Positions 47,612 through 60,983 are shown, numbered from the stretch's first letter. The stretch is 64,000 nucleotides of DNA from Protea cynaroides (GCA_028583415.1 CM053269.1:33360254-33424253); one strand, 5' to 3'. Numbers and translations: made by a program. The notes: generated by a model from the letters alone, not told the origin.

Positions 47612-48640
47612 CTAAGCCGCATTGAGTATCCGGGATGCATAATGAATCACATAAGTTTGCTTTCCAATACGTTGTCCTAAGACCGCTCCAACCACATATT
47701 TCCTTGCATCACACATTATCTCAAATGGTGAACTCCAATCAGGGGGTTGGATAATGGGAGTCATAGTCAATACAGATTTTAGTTTGTCAAAAGATTCCTT
47801 GCACTCTTGACCAAACTCAAAGGACACCTCTTTTTGCAATAGTCTGGACAATGGTAAGGCAATCTTCGAGAAGTCTTTAATGAATCTGCGATAAAAACCT
47901 GCATGGCCAAGAAACAAACGCACTTCCCGCACACCTGTGGGGTAGGGTAAGTTTACAATTAAATCAATTTTTTCCTTATCGACCTCAATACCCTTACTTG
48001 AAACTACATATCCTAAAACTATTCGTTGTTTTACCATGAAATGACATTTTTCAAAATTCAGAACAAGTTTGTTTCAATGCAATTTTTAAGCACCCGAGAT
48101 AGATTATCCAAACAAGCATCAAATGAATTACCATATACCGTAAAATCATCCATGAAAACTTTAATGTAATTTTCTATTAAATCTGAAAATATGCTCATCA
48201 TGCATCTCTAAAATGTACCTGGTGCATTGCAAAGCCCAAAAGACATTCTCCTAAAAGCAAAAGTCCCAAATGGGCATGTAAATATTGTTTTACTGATCCT
48301 CTGATGCAATCACAATTTGATTATAACTCGAATACCCATCAAAGAAATAGTAAAAAGACTTATCTGCTAATCACTCAAGATCAATAAATGGTAGAGGAAA
48401 ATGATCCTTCCTTGTCATTGCGTTTAGCTTGCTGTAGTCTATGCACATCCTCCATCCATTCACAACCCTTGTTGGAACGAATTCATTGTCTTGGTTCTTG
48501 ATCACTATCACTCAAGACTTTTTCGGCACAACTTGGATTGGACTTACCCATTTTCTATCTGAAATTGGGTAAATGATTCCTGCATCCAATAACTTTAGAA
48601 TCTCCTTCTTCACTACCTCCATCATCTAAGGGTTTAGTCT
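47612..48640 (-). pseudogene. Athila reverse transcriptase and RNase H
   Basis: The minus strand carries reverse transcriptase motifs broken by stops and frameshifts: KWVSPIQVVPKKS, VVNGWRMCIDYSKLNAMT, KDHFPLPFI and YYFFDGYSSYNQI. A better-preserved stretch at 48037-47612 reads LGYVVSSKGIEVDKEKI, VREVRLFLGHAGFYRRFIKD and the YVVGAVLGQR RNase H start. The usual F-M/V-D-D-F active site is not readable, so the enzyme is dead. Confidence 0.85.
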
Positions 48641-49663
48641 CCTTTGAGCTTCTCGGTTTGGTTTGGAACCATCTTCCAATAAGATTCGATGCATGCACAT
48701 TGATGGACTTATGCCCTTGATGTCAGCTATAGTCCAACCGATTGTTGTTTTATTGTCCCGTAGCACTCTCAAAAGCCTCTCTTCTTGCACACTTGTCAAG
48801 TTCTTTGCAATGATAATTGATAATAACTCATCATCTCCTAGATAAGCATACTTAAGGTGGTTAGGAAGAGGTTTTAGCTCCAAGATTGGTGCCTGCACAA
48901 CAGAAGATAACAGTTTGTCATGAGATGGTATTAAATCCAATTTCTTAACTTCATACTCTTTAGTAAATGGAGGTAATGACTGTAATGCTATAATCATTTC
49001 TTCAATTTCAGGACTCAAATGCATTGTTGTGTCAGTCTTTCTCAATCCTTGAATAAGAACCACGTCCAGCTCATCCTCATAGCTCAATTCAAAAACCTCA
49101 TGTACAAACACATCAACTGCATCAATAGAAAATACAAATTGAACATCAGAATGAGGATACCTCATAGCCTCAAATATATTGAATTTGACAATTTCTCCAT
49201 CGAACTCCATGGTAAGGGTACCATCATGGACATCAATCTTTGTTTTAGCGGTTTTGAGGAAATGTCTTCTAAACAGTATTGGGGTAGGATTTGGGGAATT
49301 ACTGTCTTCCATATTCAAAATATAGAAATTAGTAGGAAAAATTAACTCATTTACCTGTACCAAAACATCCTCAATTACTCCCTCAGGATATGTGTTAGAA
49401 CGTTCAGCTAATTAGATAATTACACCCGTTTTATTCAAATGACCCAAATTTTAAGATGCATAAATTGAGTATGGCATGACATTTATGGATGCACCTAAGT
49501 CTAACATGGCACGTTCAAACTTAGTATTACCAATCACACATGGAATCGTAAATGTACCTGGATCCTTGCATTTTGGGGGTAACTTACGTTGAAAAACTAC
49601 TGATACGTTCTCCCCTACACTGATTTTCTCATCACCACTTAACTTTTTCTTTGAAGTGCACAA
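48626..49663 (-). pseudogene. Athila protease and linker region
   Basis: At 49663-49451 the minus strand reads KCKDPGTFTIPCVIGNTKFE then AMLDLGASINVMPYSIY, the Athila aspartic protease motif, with L in place of S in D-x-G-A. The frame then breaks. A 245-residue frame (49363-48626) continues the protease-reverse transcriptase linker and ends at RRLNP just before the reverse transcriptase. Confidence 0.85.
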
Positions 49664-50286
49664 CTCTTTGAGAAATTTTGCATACCTTGGGACTTGCTTA
49701 ATGGCATCAAGTAGAGGTATGTTTATTTCTACCTTTCAAAAAGTCTCAAGAATTTCTTTCTTTTGTTCTTTCTTTTTTGATTTAGACAGTCTGCTAGGAA
49801 AAGGGAGAGGAACAAAATTAGTAGAATTATGCACAACTGGTTGAGATTTTACTTTGGAAAAATTTACATCCTCGCTATTGGCTTTTGTTTCTTCTTGAAT
49901 TGTCTTGGTCGAATCTACAGATTTAGCAATGGAGGGCTCAAGTTCTCTTCCATTCCGTAATGTAATGGTGCTTGCATTCTCATATGGATTTATGATGGTC
50001 TGAGATGACAACTTTTTAGATCATTGAGCTTCAAGTTTGCTTACTGAAGTCGCAAGTTGACCAATCTGCTTCTCTATATTCTGAATGATGTTTCTTGTCT
50101 CATGTTGAAACTGCTGTGTATTGCTAGCCAGTGTCTTAACAATCTCATCAGTGACATACTCTGATTTGCTTGCTGCCTAGGTTGGAATGGGGGTTGGTAA
50201 CAATTCTAGGCAACTTGATTCCCATAACTCAGATTTGGGTGATCTCTCCATCCAGGGTTGTATGAGTTTGAGTATGGATCATACTT

Positions 50287-51000
50287 TCATTGAGGTTGCC
50301 CTTGAAATCCTCCCATGGCATTTGCTTGTTGGACTGGTGTATCTTCTTGAAGTGTGGGACACATATCCGTAGCATGACTGGTGGCTGAGCAAATGCCATA
50401 TGCTTTAACTATTTGCAAATTTCCTACAGCCATTTGTCTCACCAAAGAAGTTAGATCAGAAATCTGACGTTCAAGGTTTAATGTACTTACCTCATTAACT
50501 TTCTTCGATGTTTGCTCCATCCTTGTACCAAATTACTGCGAATTTACTGCCATATTAGAAATTAACTTTTTCGTGACTTCTAGAGTTTTGTCAACTAAAG
50601 CTCCTCCACTAGCGGTGTCCACCATACTCCTCTCCATTGGTAACAATCCTTCATAGAAATATTGAATCAGAAGCTGGTCACTAATTTGATGGTGTGGGCA
50701 GCTTACGCAAAGCTTCTTGAAGCGTTCCCAATACTCATATAATGTTTCTTCATGGTGTTGCCGAATTCCACATATCTCTTTCCTTATATTTGCCGCTTTG
50801 GATGCAGAAAAATATTTCTCTAAAAACTGGCGTTTCATCTCATTCCATGAATTGATTGTACTAGAGGGAAGGTAGTACAACCAATCTTTAGCATATTCAT
50901 CTAAAGAGAATGGAAAAATGCGTAGCTTAATCTGTGCCTCTGTAATACCTTGCGGTTTCATGCTAGAGCATACCACGTGAAATTCCTTCAAATGCTTATG
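50287..51000 (-). pseudogene. Athila gag remnant
   Basis: The retrotransposon gag core is readable on minus: RIFPFSLDEYAKDWLYYLPS, WNEMKRQFLEKYF, then YEYWERFKKLCVSCPHHQIS and LIQYFYEGL. It continues after a break with LERQISDLTSLVRQMAV and MCPTLQED near a degraded cysteine motif. A further frame at 50011-49736 holds the gag-protease linker. Gag upstream of 51000 is not readable. Confidence 0.85.
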
Positions 51001-51352
51001 AGGATCTTCTCCTGCAAGGCCACGGAATTTGGGTAATAAATGGATTAGTCCCTATTTTAATTCAAACGCCGCTTCTAGATTTGGAAATTTAATACACAAA
51101 GGTTGCTGGTTTAGATTAGGAGCAGCCAGCTCTTTCAAAGTCCTGTTTTCAGCCATGCCTTCCTCTATTAGCAACTCACTAGCAACTATATCAGAAACAA
51201 TTGATCCTTATGATGTTGAAACTTATTCTACCAGGATTTTCTTAGCTTCTTTCCTTAATCGGTGTAAAGTTCTTTCGGGTTCTGGATCAAATATCAATTT
51301 ACCAGAGTTAGAAGATCGAGTCATTAACGAAGATACCCATACAATGGATCCA

Positions 51353-51357
51353 AAAAA

Positions 51358-51396
<39 letters not shown>

Positions 51397-51397
51397 A
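51353..51397. repeat. (AAAT)n microsatellite
   Basis: About ten aaat/taaa repeats in the leader of the Athila element. Confidence 0.95.
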
Positions 51398-51675
51398 AAT
51401 TAATTAAAAAAAGTCCCAAAGAAAAATTCTGACCGACAATACAAAGTGCACGAAAACCAAGTAAAATTAAAATTATTAAATCAAGTTTTTTTTTTTTAAT
51501 GTTCTTCGATAGAAAAATCATGCGTAAGCAAAACCTGTCGGAAAAACTATGGACACCTGAAACAAAAAAAAAAAAGTTTCACATAAAGGTAAGAACACAA
51601 GTGACTAAAAAAAAATTAAATAGAATGAAAACAATCACAATCTGATTAAAACTAGTCCCCGGTAACACCAAATTT

Positions 51676-52291
51676 TGATGCGTGTCGAGTGCAACCAAAA
51701 ATAAATTACTCTACCTACAATGAATAGTAATGGTAAGTAAAGGTCGATCCACAAAGACTAGTTAATCAAATTGTCTACTTACCAAGAAAAAGAGGGGTTT
51801 TCTTCTGTAATTTAATTGACAACAAAATTAAGTAACAAAAATTCAATGGAAGATGATGTCGATTCAAAAAAATTTACTCACAACTGTAAATTGATCACTG
51901 ATCTCATATATATTATTCTCTATTCAAATATTTTACCAAGGATTATCAAAAAATCAGACAATCCTTACCTTCTGTAATTTCATTAATTTGAGCCCAGCAC
52001 ATAATTTAATTCTTATCAATAAGGTATTAAACAATCCTCATGAATTTACTGATAACATTACATTCTCGGAGGGAGTTAAAGATGAACAACAATCTAACAA
52101 GCGTCAGATTATTTAATTCATTCTATATTTCCTTTAAGCAAGTAATAAAAACTTGGATCATAATTGTTCTGTTCAATTGCTACTTTTCTTGAATACCATA
52201 ATAATTACGGATTATGGATTCAGATTAGCTATAAACCACACAACTCAATCAGTTAATAGACCTCTTAATAAAATGAATCAAATAGTCATTA
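51676..52291 (-). repeat. Athila 5' LTR, truncated by the CACTA insertion
   Basis: Direct repeat of the left LTR, readable to 'aatagtcatta', then interrupted by CACTACAAC. The remainder would be expected just beyond the right end of the window. Confidence 0.88.
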
Positions 52292-52800
52292 CACTACAAC
52301 ATTCTGGACTATGTATGACGGTTGTTTTCCGTCGTAAATACTTATTCCCGTCACTATTATATTTTTAACGATGGTTATTTACCGTCGTCTATGTGTCGTT
52401 AAAAGTGGCGTCGTAAATCTTAACGACGGAAAATTGGATGCGTCTGGAATACCCTTATATACAACGAAAAAGTTATGCCGTCTTATATGCCCTTATTAAC
52501 GACGGTTTGGTACCGCCGTTAATATATATACCAATTGCGACGGGCATAAATTACCGTCGTAAAAATATCTATAGAGATGGAAACCTACCGTCATGTAAAG
52601 AGGCATATACAACGGTAATATATTTTCACCGTATATGTTCATATTAGAGACGGATGAAACATGTCATATATACTGATAATATTACCAGTGGGACTAAGGT
52701 CCCGTCAGTAATAATTCCTTTTATGACGGTACGTTCCCGTCATGAATATGTGTTAGTATTTTTAATGACAGTTAATTTATACCGTCGTTAAATATTTTTC
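52292..52800. repeat. Left subterminal repeats of the CACTA element
   Basis: Short motifs ACCGTCGT, ACGACGG and CCGTC recur in both orientations about every 30-50 bases. In En/Spm such motifs bind the TNPA protein; that role here is inferred from position. Confidence 0.85.
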
Positions 52801-54250
52801 TTTAAAAATATATCCCACATATATTAATTACAAATTTCCTGTAATATATTCCTATTTTTCTCATTTCCATACATTCACATTCCACACACCAAATACATCA
52901 TATCTAAATTCAAACTTCTATAAAAAAATTGTGAAATACCAAAAACACATTGTCATTAATTCGAAACATCAAAATACTTTAAATACATTGCCATAAGACA
53001 GTTCCAAAAACTTGACTAATTGTTCATTACTTTAACACATTTAACTTCTAGAGTTTTTATATAACATCTACTTCATAGTTCTTCTTCTTCAGCACCATAA
53101 GTCTACAAAACTCCCGCATCTCCGGCTATATTTTGGGACCTATAATGATGCAAGGAAGACAATATTAGTCACAAATAAAAAAAAATCTGATTATTAACAA
53201 ACCACACTATACATTCATAAAAAAAGAAAAAAATGTTTGGCTAATAAAACAAAGGGAGTATGATGATTTTATTCTAATCACCTATATTCAAGCAATACAT
53301 GAGATAGAACACACACATCCTGTAATAGTCCTCCCAAGAAACAGGTTCGGATTGGTGGTCGGATCTAAAACATACATTCTTAATTATGGGAATCCTGATA
53401 AAAAATCTGATATCATGTAAATTGAAGAGAGAAAAGAAGAAGAATGGAGAGAAGGAAAGACTGCTGTAGCTTTTGGAGTCTCAACAATGTGTACAGACCC
53501 CCTAAACCAATCAATATATATCATATAGAGACTTCAGCCCTAGAAGGCCAACGAAGGAAATAACCAAAAAATAAAAGAGAGAGGGGAGAGGTTTACCGCC
53601 ATTGAGACGAGCGCCTAGCACTAATCCCGATAGGCCCATTGGGCCTCTCCCCCTTTATGCTATGACTTCTAATAGATGTGATCACTGATCTGCTGATATT
53701 AGTGCAGACTGTACAGTATCAGAACTTACCAACAAGTCATGAAATCAGTGTGGGTACTCAAGTAAGCAGAATTCAGTCTGACAATATTCATGACATGTAA
53801 ATAAAACAAAACAAGGTCATTTAATAGAACAATGCATGGCTCTATTTTGACAAACTTAACTTAGCAGGCAATCAGATCAGGAATATATTATTGGTAGCAC
53901 TAAGAAAGTGTGTTGCTGTTTCCCTGAAGAGTTAAGAAAAGTAAATAAACTATCAAAAATATTTATCTTGAAACAGAAAATAAAATGTGGCAATCTTCCC
54001 ATTGTTTTATTCCACCCATTTTTCGATCTTCTTCCTCAATTTCCCTCCCAGTTGCTCATTTAGTGGGGTAACAATAAATAATTACAAATTTGGCTTAGAA
54101 AAAAAATAAAATGCTTGTGTCTCAATAGGCAATCAAAGACATGCATGTGACTATCAAAAATATAAAATGATGCATCATACTTTTGATGATCTTGTATCTG
54201 ATCCATTGTTTTTCCCGTGGCCATTATTCTCTGTAGCAGGCAAAATAGCA
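52800..54250. other. CACTA interior, no gene seen
   Basis: AT-rich sequence. A stretch at 53400-53700 is more GC-rich but shows no recognised coding homology. Confidence 0.5.
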
Positions 54251-54260
54251 CCTTGGAGAG

Positions 54261-55130
54261 TCATGTGCAAAGCAAGAGACATGTATGCCAAAAGTGGTGA
54301 TGCATCCGAGTACTCACATGTAGGAAAAAATCTTTTATCTGCCATGTTATGGCTGCAGCAATCGCATAATTTTCCTCAAAATTGGATGTTTCTGAACAAT
54401 ATGATTTTTTTCCTTTGACATGCTTCCATTTTCGAGAGATTTTCATAGAAGACTTAGTCTTCTTCTGCTTAACAGATGGCAACAACTGTTTATGCATCTC
54501 AATGCTAAATTTGACACAGCACATAGAAGCAACTTTCTGCAGAATATTTGTCAAGCCTTGAAACATGTCATCAAACCAACCACAACATAACACTAACTTG
54601 TGGGCAGACCTTACTTTAGTCTGCCTTTCCACATTTCCAGCTAAACCACTACAGTTGATGATAAGGCCCATGCATTCTTTGAAAAGACTATCTACATCAT
54701 CTGGAGAGACAAAGGAAGCAATGCGGAGAACAGCAGTTTGAGCATGTCCAGTAGTGGCAACATTAAACAAGCACTTCAATTTTCCACTTGAAAATAATTC
54801 CTAAGGGGCAGCCTTACAAGATGCCTCACTAATTAGGCAGTGGCAAAGGTTGGCAACAGCAACAAGTACACGTTCAACATGATCAGCATTTAGATCATCA
54901 GGTGACAAGGTTGAATGAACAAAGACACTGACAAGTTCCATGAGTGCTGTCAGAGATGCCCCTTCTAATAGAACAAATTCACAAAACCTTGCTCCTGCCA
55001 TGGGAGATCTTTTAATAAGCTTGACACATAAATTGCATGCTTCTTGTGTATTGTATTTGTTTTGCTCTGTGGATCCAGTAATTGGATTGGACAAAAGGGC
55101 CTATGTTTCTAAGAACTTTGTCAAATAATA
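54261..55130 (-). pseudogene. Captured host gene fragment (HEAT/ARM type, CAP-G2-like?)
   Basis: On the minus strand, one frame can be followed from about 55125 to 54261. It reads NLCVKLIKRSPMAGARFCEF, then VLVAVANLCHCLISEASCK, FNVATTGHAQTAVLRIASF and VRSAHKLVLCCGWFDDMFQG, and ends with an AIAAAITWQIKDF stretch. The helical, leucine- and alanine-rich layout fits HEAT/ARM repeats. The best guess is a plant condensin-II G2 subunit, which I cannot verify. There are two in-frame TAG stops (after TKFLET near 55105 and after SEASCKAAP near 54800). It does not resemble any transposon protein and has the same orientation as the transposase genes. The most likely explanation is host sequence captured by the CACTA element. 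Confidence 0.65.
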
Positions 55131-55539
55131 ATCTTACTGGTTCTTAGGCCCTGCACAAGGGCTGTAGAAACATGTTACTATATTAAAGGTAACTAAACAC
55201 AAGATCTGTAATCAGGTAGATGGATAGAGGAGACTCACAGAAGAAGAGATGTAAAAGTATGGTTACAACCTTACAAGTAAGCAATGCAAATGTGCTTTAA
55301 GCAACTATTCTAGAGTACTTGATTTGTTAGTTGGATATTTGTATTCATATATACTTCTTTATTCATTTTCTTTTTTCAAACACTTGAAGTTTTATCAGTT
55401 TGTTTCTATATATTGTCTAACTCAAATGCAATATACCATGTAACTCACACAGCTGTCAAGGAGGTTAGATTACAAAAACTTGAAGGTACGTAGCTAGTTT
55501 GGAAAATGTAAATCAAGACAAGAAAAGGTTTCTAACCTT

Positions 55540-56988
55540 ATTGACTTCGTCGTTCATTCATTAATTGAGTCATCATAGACTCCATCTATGAAAACCTGTC
55601 ATCTGTTATTTGTTTCTGTGCCTCAATGCTTTGTCTCAACGTAGAGAGTTCTTCACGTAATGAGTCATTCTCCATAGTCAATCTTTCTACCCGTACTGCT
55701 GCTGTCCCATGTAATTCTTTAGGTGAAATTCCATAACTGTACATCCGCGCACGACCATGGATATCTTTTTCGACAACATCCGAGAAAATTGACTCCTTTA
55801 CTGAGATGTCATTTCGTTGTTCTTCAGGTTTTTGATTGAGACATTGGTCCATCTCATCCTGCAATTGACATTGAGGGAATTCAAATGACATCATAATTTA
55901 TATGAATATAGATCGTTGTGAAATTTGTTATGTACATACCATCTTCTTCTTTGATGTAGGGTCAGAAGGACCTCCATCTTTCTTAGTATGTGTTCTTTTG
56001 AACAAATCAAAACGGGAGGGATACAACAGTTCAGGGTGCTCCAAACGCTAGTCATGAAATTCAAAATTAGCAAAAATAAAGATATTTTGGAGTAATCGGT
56101 AACAATATTAATAAGTTTAAAATACATATTACCATCTCCTCCTCTATACAAGCATAAAAAGTCTTTCCAGTCGATTTTGTCATGTTTTGACACTCTCTAT
56201 TATCGAAATTTCGGATCGACATGGCCTACCAAATTTCAACACATTATATAGTTTTCTTTGCATCTTTGAAATTCTTAGTTATAATTGTGTAGCAATAGCA
56301 TACCTTATACTCTTCCGTATCCCACTCACGTAAGAGGAACTCCCAATGCTCAGTTGGAATACGACCATCCAAATGTTTCCTCCTTTCTTCATTTGTAGGG
56401 TATTTATCAAATACACTCTTCTTCAGCTCATGTTTGAATTCTTTCCAACTTTTGTTGAGCCTACTAAAAACATACCCTTTACATCTATCTGATAGGTCAA
56501 ATTTTCCCTACATAAAGAGGTATAAGCAATGTTAGTTTTAAAAAAGTAGATTTTTTTTTTCAATATAAGAGCAATAGGAATCTGCTACAAATGTTTTTAT
56601 TTTTTTACCTGAACTACAGTCCATGCATTGTTCTTACATGTCTCTAGAACCTTCCTCCAACTTTGGAAGCAAATAGGGAGCAACTTATAATTTCGGGCCT
56701 GAATTCCAATCCAAGTACCAAGCGTAGCTGATTTCTTGCTACATGGTATGCCCAATCTGTTCAATCTAATTTCAAATTTCTCCCCTTCCTACAATGTCTT
56801 TATTATGTCACATCTTGCTGGCCCTCTACCTCTTTTTTTACCTATTTCATAGTATAAAATTAGAAGGACATGAATATATATTTATAATTATCATTAAAAT
56901 TGATTGAAAAAAAAAAAAACCACATACACATTGACTAACTAGATGTAGAAGCTGAATCTGAGGTACCATAGACTATCTCCTCTGCCAT
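55540..56988 (-). pseudogene. En/Spm second gene (Ptta/En_Spm, TNPA-like), decayed
   Basis: Exon-like blocks on minus begin at ATG 56988 (MAEEIVYGTSDSASTS). Next are GKKRGRGPARCDIIKTL, a stop and LNRLGIPCSKKSATLGTWIG (about 56848-56610). Then SDRCKGYVFSRLNKSWKEFK to EHWEFLLREWDTEEYK (56515-56305), MSIRNFDNRECQNMTKSTGK (about 56222-56133), RLEHPELLYPSRFDLFKRTH (about 56055-55940), and a coiled-coil end with VRVERLTMENDSLREELSTL to 55540. This is the plant transposase family PF03004 layout. Stops at TL*EGEKF and DDRFS*MES fit CAG or GAG to TAG changes. Introns fit GT-AG at several junctions, but I did not fix every one. Confidence 0.75.
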
Positions 56989-57154
56989 TTGTCACTCTGC
57001 AGTTTGATATGTGATGCAATCAAATACATACAATAAAATTTAAAATGTTACAAAGAAGAGACTATAGCATTCAAAGTGTGTAAAAAACACATATACAAGT
57101 GTTTGAGAAGTTGTAAAAGTATTTTTATATGTACAATTGCATGTATTTAAACAT

Positions 57155-60100
57155 TCAATTAGATGGATTACCATCTGAACTTTCTCCGCCTTTGGGGGTA
57201 TCAACTACAACTCCTGTTAAATTGGTTCGTATCCACTTGACATCATCATCGCCTTCACAATCGCCTAAGGGATGTAAACGTTGGGTAGATTGATTCAGAT
57301 TAGACTGAATCAATGCTTGTTCTTGAACTCCATTATTCCGTTCTCCAATATCATAGATATCCATAATCTTAGACCTTATGGCAACGTGCCAGTTCGGACT
57401 TAAATCATCTTCTAAATAAAAAACTTGCTCCGTCTATGAAGGAAAAACAAATGGCTCGTCAAGCTTACCTTGTCCACTGTACAATAAGTGTTTAAAATTT
57501 ACAGTAGTAAACCCCATCTCATCTTTATGCACTCCCATTATAGGATCCACCCAATCACACCGAAATAACATTACTCTGATCTTATCAAAGTATTCCACCT
57601 CGATCACTTGTGTTAAAACTCCAAAATAATCAACATGTCCATCAATTGGCACCTTATCCTTTTTACTTGCGAACTTGCTTGTCAAAGCCGTTACGAATAC
57701 GCCACTGTTTTGAGTTCTTCTACTAAGCTCTAGTGCCTTGGTATGGAACCTTATCCCATTTATAATGTAACCTGTGTAACTTTTAGCCTCAGCATTAGGT
57801 CCAACTGCTAGCCATCTGATGTATTCCGATACCTCAACTCCTTTTTCACAAAGTTCCAATATCTGATAATATTAATGACACTAAATGAGAACAAAAATAG
57901 GGACTATTACACATAAATAACAAATCTTTATTATGCACTTATATACTTATTGAACCAATTTGGGAACTCTCTATTATGCCTTACATCGACCAAACGTGGG
58001 CGAGATCGATGAGCTAAATCAATTTTGATTTCACTGCGGTGGAGGCTTCAAAATAAATGAGGAAAGTTATGTTTAGTTGGCACTCTACCGTACATATATA
58101 TTGAAGTACAATGGATAAAAATCTAGAAGGTAATACGTACTTTCTATATTCTACTATCCCATCATAATGGAATAAGACATAGCGATGCACCTGCTCCAAT
58201 TCAATGATGTTTAGGCATACCATCTCGCACTTCCCCAAAGGCCTACCTGTTCCCGAGAATATATTATATGGATCTTCAATGCCTAATGACCCCTCATTTC
58301 TAGATGGTCGATTGGACTTTGTTTCCACACCTTCGAAGTACCTAGAGCAAAATACCAAACACTCTTATGCAATATATCCTTCTGCTATTGAACCTTCAGG
58401 CCTACTACAATTGCGCACGTAGTCTTTAAGTTGCTTGAGGAATCTAAACAAAACAACACTAGTGTTATTAATGTCCTAAGTGATAATAATTAGTTGTATG
58501 AAAAATAATTATTCAAACACTTACCTTTCAATTGGATACATCCAACGGTAGTGTACTGGACCAGCTATGCTCGCCTCGTGGCCCAAATGAATAATCAAGT
58601 GCACCATAACATCGAAGAAACTAGGTGGAAACAACTTTTCAAGATTGCACATTGTTACGACAATAGTTTGATGAAGACTCTTGAATCCTACCTCTGTACC
58701 AACGTTGCTACATAAATCACGAAAGAACCCACATACCTTTACCAATACTGCTACAACATTCTTTGGCAAAACATTACGTATGGCCACAGGTAGTAGTTGT
58801 TGCATAATGATATGACAGTCATGGCTCTTTAGTCCTAATATCATCCTCTCGTGCACAATAGCACAACGTGCGATATTACTAGCATAGCCATCTGGAACTT
58901 TCACACCACTTAAAACCTTGCAGAATGATTCCTTGTCCTTGTTAGACATTGAGTAGTGTATAGGAGGTAAAATGATTCTGTTTCCACCTTCGATCATCTT
59001 TGGCTGAAGATGAGGACGTATTTTCATATCTTTTAAATCTTGACGTGCCTTCAAGTGATCCTTACTTCTGCCTTTTACATTCAACAATGTATAGATGATA
59101 CTTTCACATACATTCTTCTCAATATGCATCACGTCTAAATTGTGACAGACTAAGTTATGTCTCCAATATGGCAAATTGAAGAATATACTCTTCTTCTTCC
59201 AATTAAGTGGTAATTGAGGCTTCTTAGATGATTTTTTCCCCTTTTTCCCACCCTCTTCAGTAATTTCTTTGCCAAATTCAGAAAACTGTACATCCCATAA
59301 TTGATCCAGATGGTCATAACCGGACAACATTTTAGGTTGGACTTTATGTTCCTCATGTCCATCGAAGCTCTTTTTATTATGCCGATAAGGGTGACCTTCT
59401 GGAAGAAATCGACGATGACTAAAATAAAAAAATTTTCTTCCATTTTTTAGCCATCGAGATGAGCTATCTTCATTACAAATTGGGCAAGCCAAAGCACCTT
59501 TCGTACTCCACCCTGAGAGGTTTCCATATGCTGGAAAATCATTAATGGTCCACATCAAGGACGCACGCAATACAAAATCTTCCTTCTTGTGTACATCGTA
59601 AGTTGCAACACCAGTGTCCCACAATATTTTAAGCTCATCTACTAGTGGCTGTAAGTACACATCTATATCATTCTCAGGTTGCTTTGGACCAGGAATAAGC
59701 AATGTCAGGATTATATTTGAGGGCTTCATGCACAACCATGGTGGTAAGTTGTAAGGGATTACCACAACAGGCCATGTGCTATGGGTGCTACTCTTATTTC
59801 CAAAAGGATTGAATCCGTCACTAGCTAGCCCAAGCTTAACATTACGAGGATCGTTGCAAAAATCTGGGTACAACTTATCGAACTCCTTCCATGCTTTTGA
59901 GTCAGCTGGGTGTCGTAACTTACCATCGTCTGTACGCTCTTCGCGATGCCATCACATATCAGCTGATGTCTTAGACGACATATATAACCTTTGTAGCCGT
60001 GGGATCAAAGGGAAGTGGCGTAATGTCTTAATCGGTATGTTCTTACCACCCTTTTTATATCTTGATGACCTACAGTGTTTACATGAATCCAAAGTTGCTG

Positions 60101-60826
60101 TCTCCTTCCAAAATAACATACAATCTCTCGGGCATGCATCAATCTTATTGTAATCGAGTCCTAATTCCTTGATGATCTTCTTTGTTTCATAAAAAGAATT
60201 TGGCAAAGAACTTGGCTCAGGAAATGTCTCTTTCAATAACTTCAACAACATAGTGAATGCTTTGTCGCTCATCTTGCATAAACACTTGATGTGATATAGG
60301 CGAAGCAAAAATCAAAGTTTCGTAAAATTTCTACTTCCCAGAAACAACTCTTGATCTGCATCTTCCATCAACCGTTTAATATTCAGTAACTCGCACTCGG
60401 ACCCCTTGTATGCTCACCCATTGCAGTACCCTCAACTCCTTCATTAACATGTGTTCCCTGCATCTCATTTAACATATTATGTATATCGTCATTTATATCT
60501 GCTTCATCAATGCCAACTGAATTTTCATGGGGAGCTGGTTGTGATGATGAAGATGGAGCTGGTTGTGATGATGAAGTTTCACCATGATAATTCCACATGA
60601 CATAACCCCTGTGAAATCCATCGACGACCAGATGTTCATCAATAACATCCTTAGTACACCAGTATCGATTTTGGCACTTTACACATGGACATAAGATTTC
60701 TTGCCCGATATTCGCTTTATTAGAAAATGCGAATTCTATAAAACTTTTGACCACTTGCAAGTACTGTGGAGATAACCTGAACCTTGCATCTCGTGAACCT
60801 CTATCAATCCAACTACTCCTAGACAT
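57155..60826 (-). pseudogene. CACTA TNP2-type transposase, decayed
   Basis: Domains in order on minus: a Transpos_assoc zinc-like domain (60826-60383: WIDRGSRDARFRLSPQYLQV, CPCVKCQNRYW, HLVVDGFHRGYVMWNYHGE), then LRLYHIKCLCKMSDKAFTML (60308-59952). The transposase core (59940-58521) has NVKLGLASDGFNPFG, WPVVVIPYNLPPWLCMK and CHNLDVMHIEKNVCESI. DUF4218 follows (HDCHIIMQQLLPVAIRNVLP, HYRWMYPIER). A later exon (58440-58140) has YVRNCSRPEGSIAEGYIA. The DUF4216 region (57859-57155) has VMLFRCDWVDP. TNP2 proteins cut the element ends. Stops occur after FTKL, SADM, GYIA and PFVFPS, and there is a frameshift near 60410, so no full protein can be made. The 58521 exon end (gaaag|gtaag) is a good splice donor. 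Confidence 0.9.
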
Positions 60827-60983
60827 TGTTGTACAAAGTAACTGACAAGATATTTAAGATAAAAAAATATTAATACTTATAATCCCTTAAAATAATGCTT
60901 GTAAAATAATAAATTACAAGGTACATCTCAATTATAATTCAGGCAATATTAAATTGCTACATTGGACACTAATTGTCGTATTT

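Larger units (their letters stand above)
37423..52291 (-). mobile_element. Athila-type Ty3/gypsy element with three insertions
   Basis: LTRs begin at 37423 (left, 3' LTR) and 51676 (right, 5' LTR), both TGATG[T/C]GTGTCGAG. The left LTR ends at 42202 in CATCA before a purine tract (minus GTGTGGGGGAAT). It is split by a truncated copia. The right LTR is cut at 52291 by the CACTA element and its remainder is outside the window. The leader (minus, below 51675) reads 'tggtgttaccggggactag', similar to Athila primer-binding leaders. Gag, protease, reverse transcriptase, RNase H and integrase follow in Athila order on the minus strand. Many stops and frameshifts. The left LTR without insertion is about 1.43 kb. 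Confidence 0.85.
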
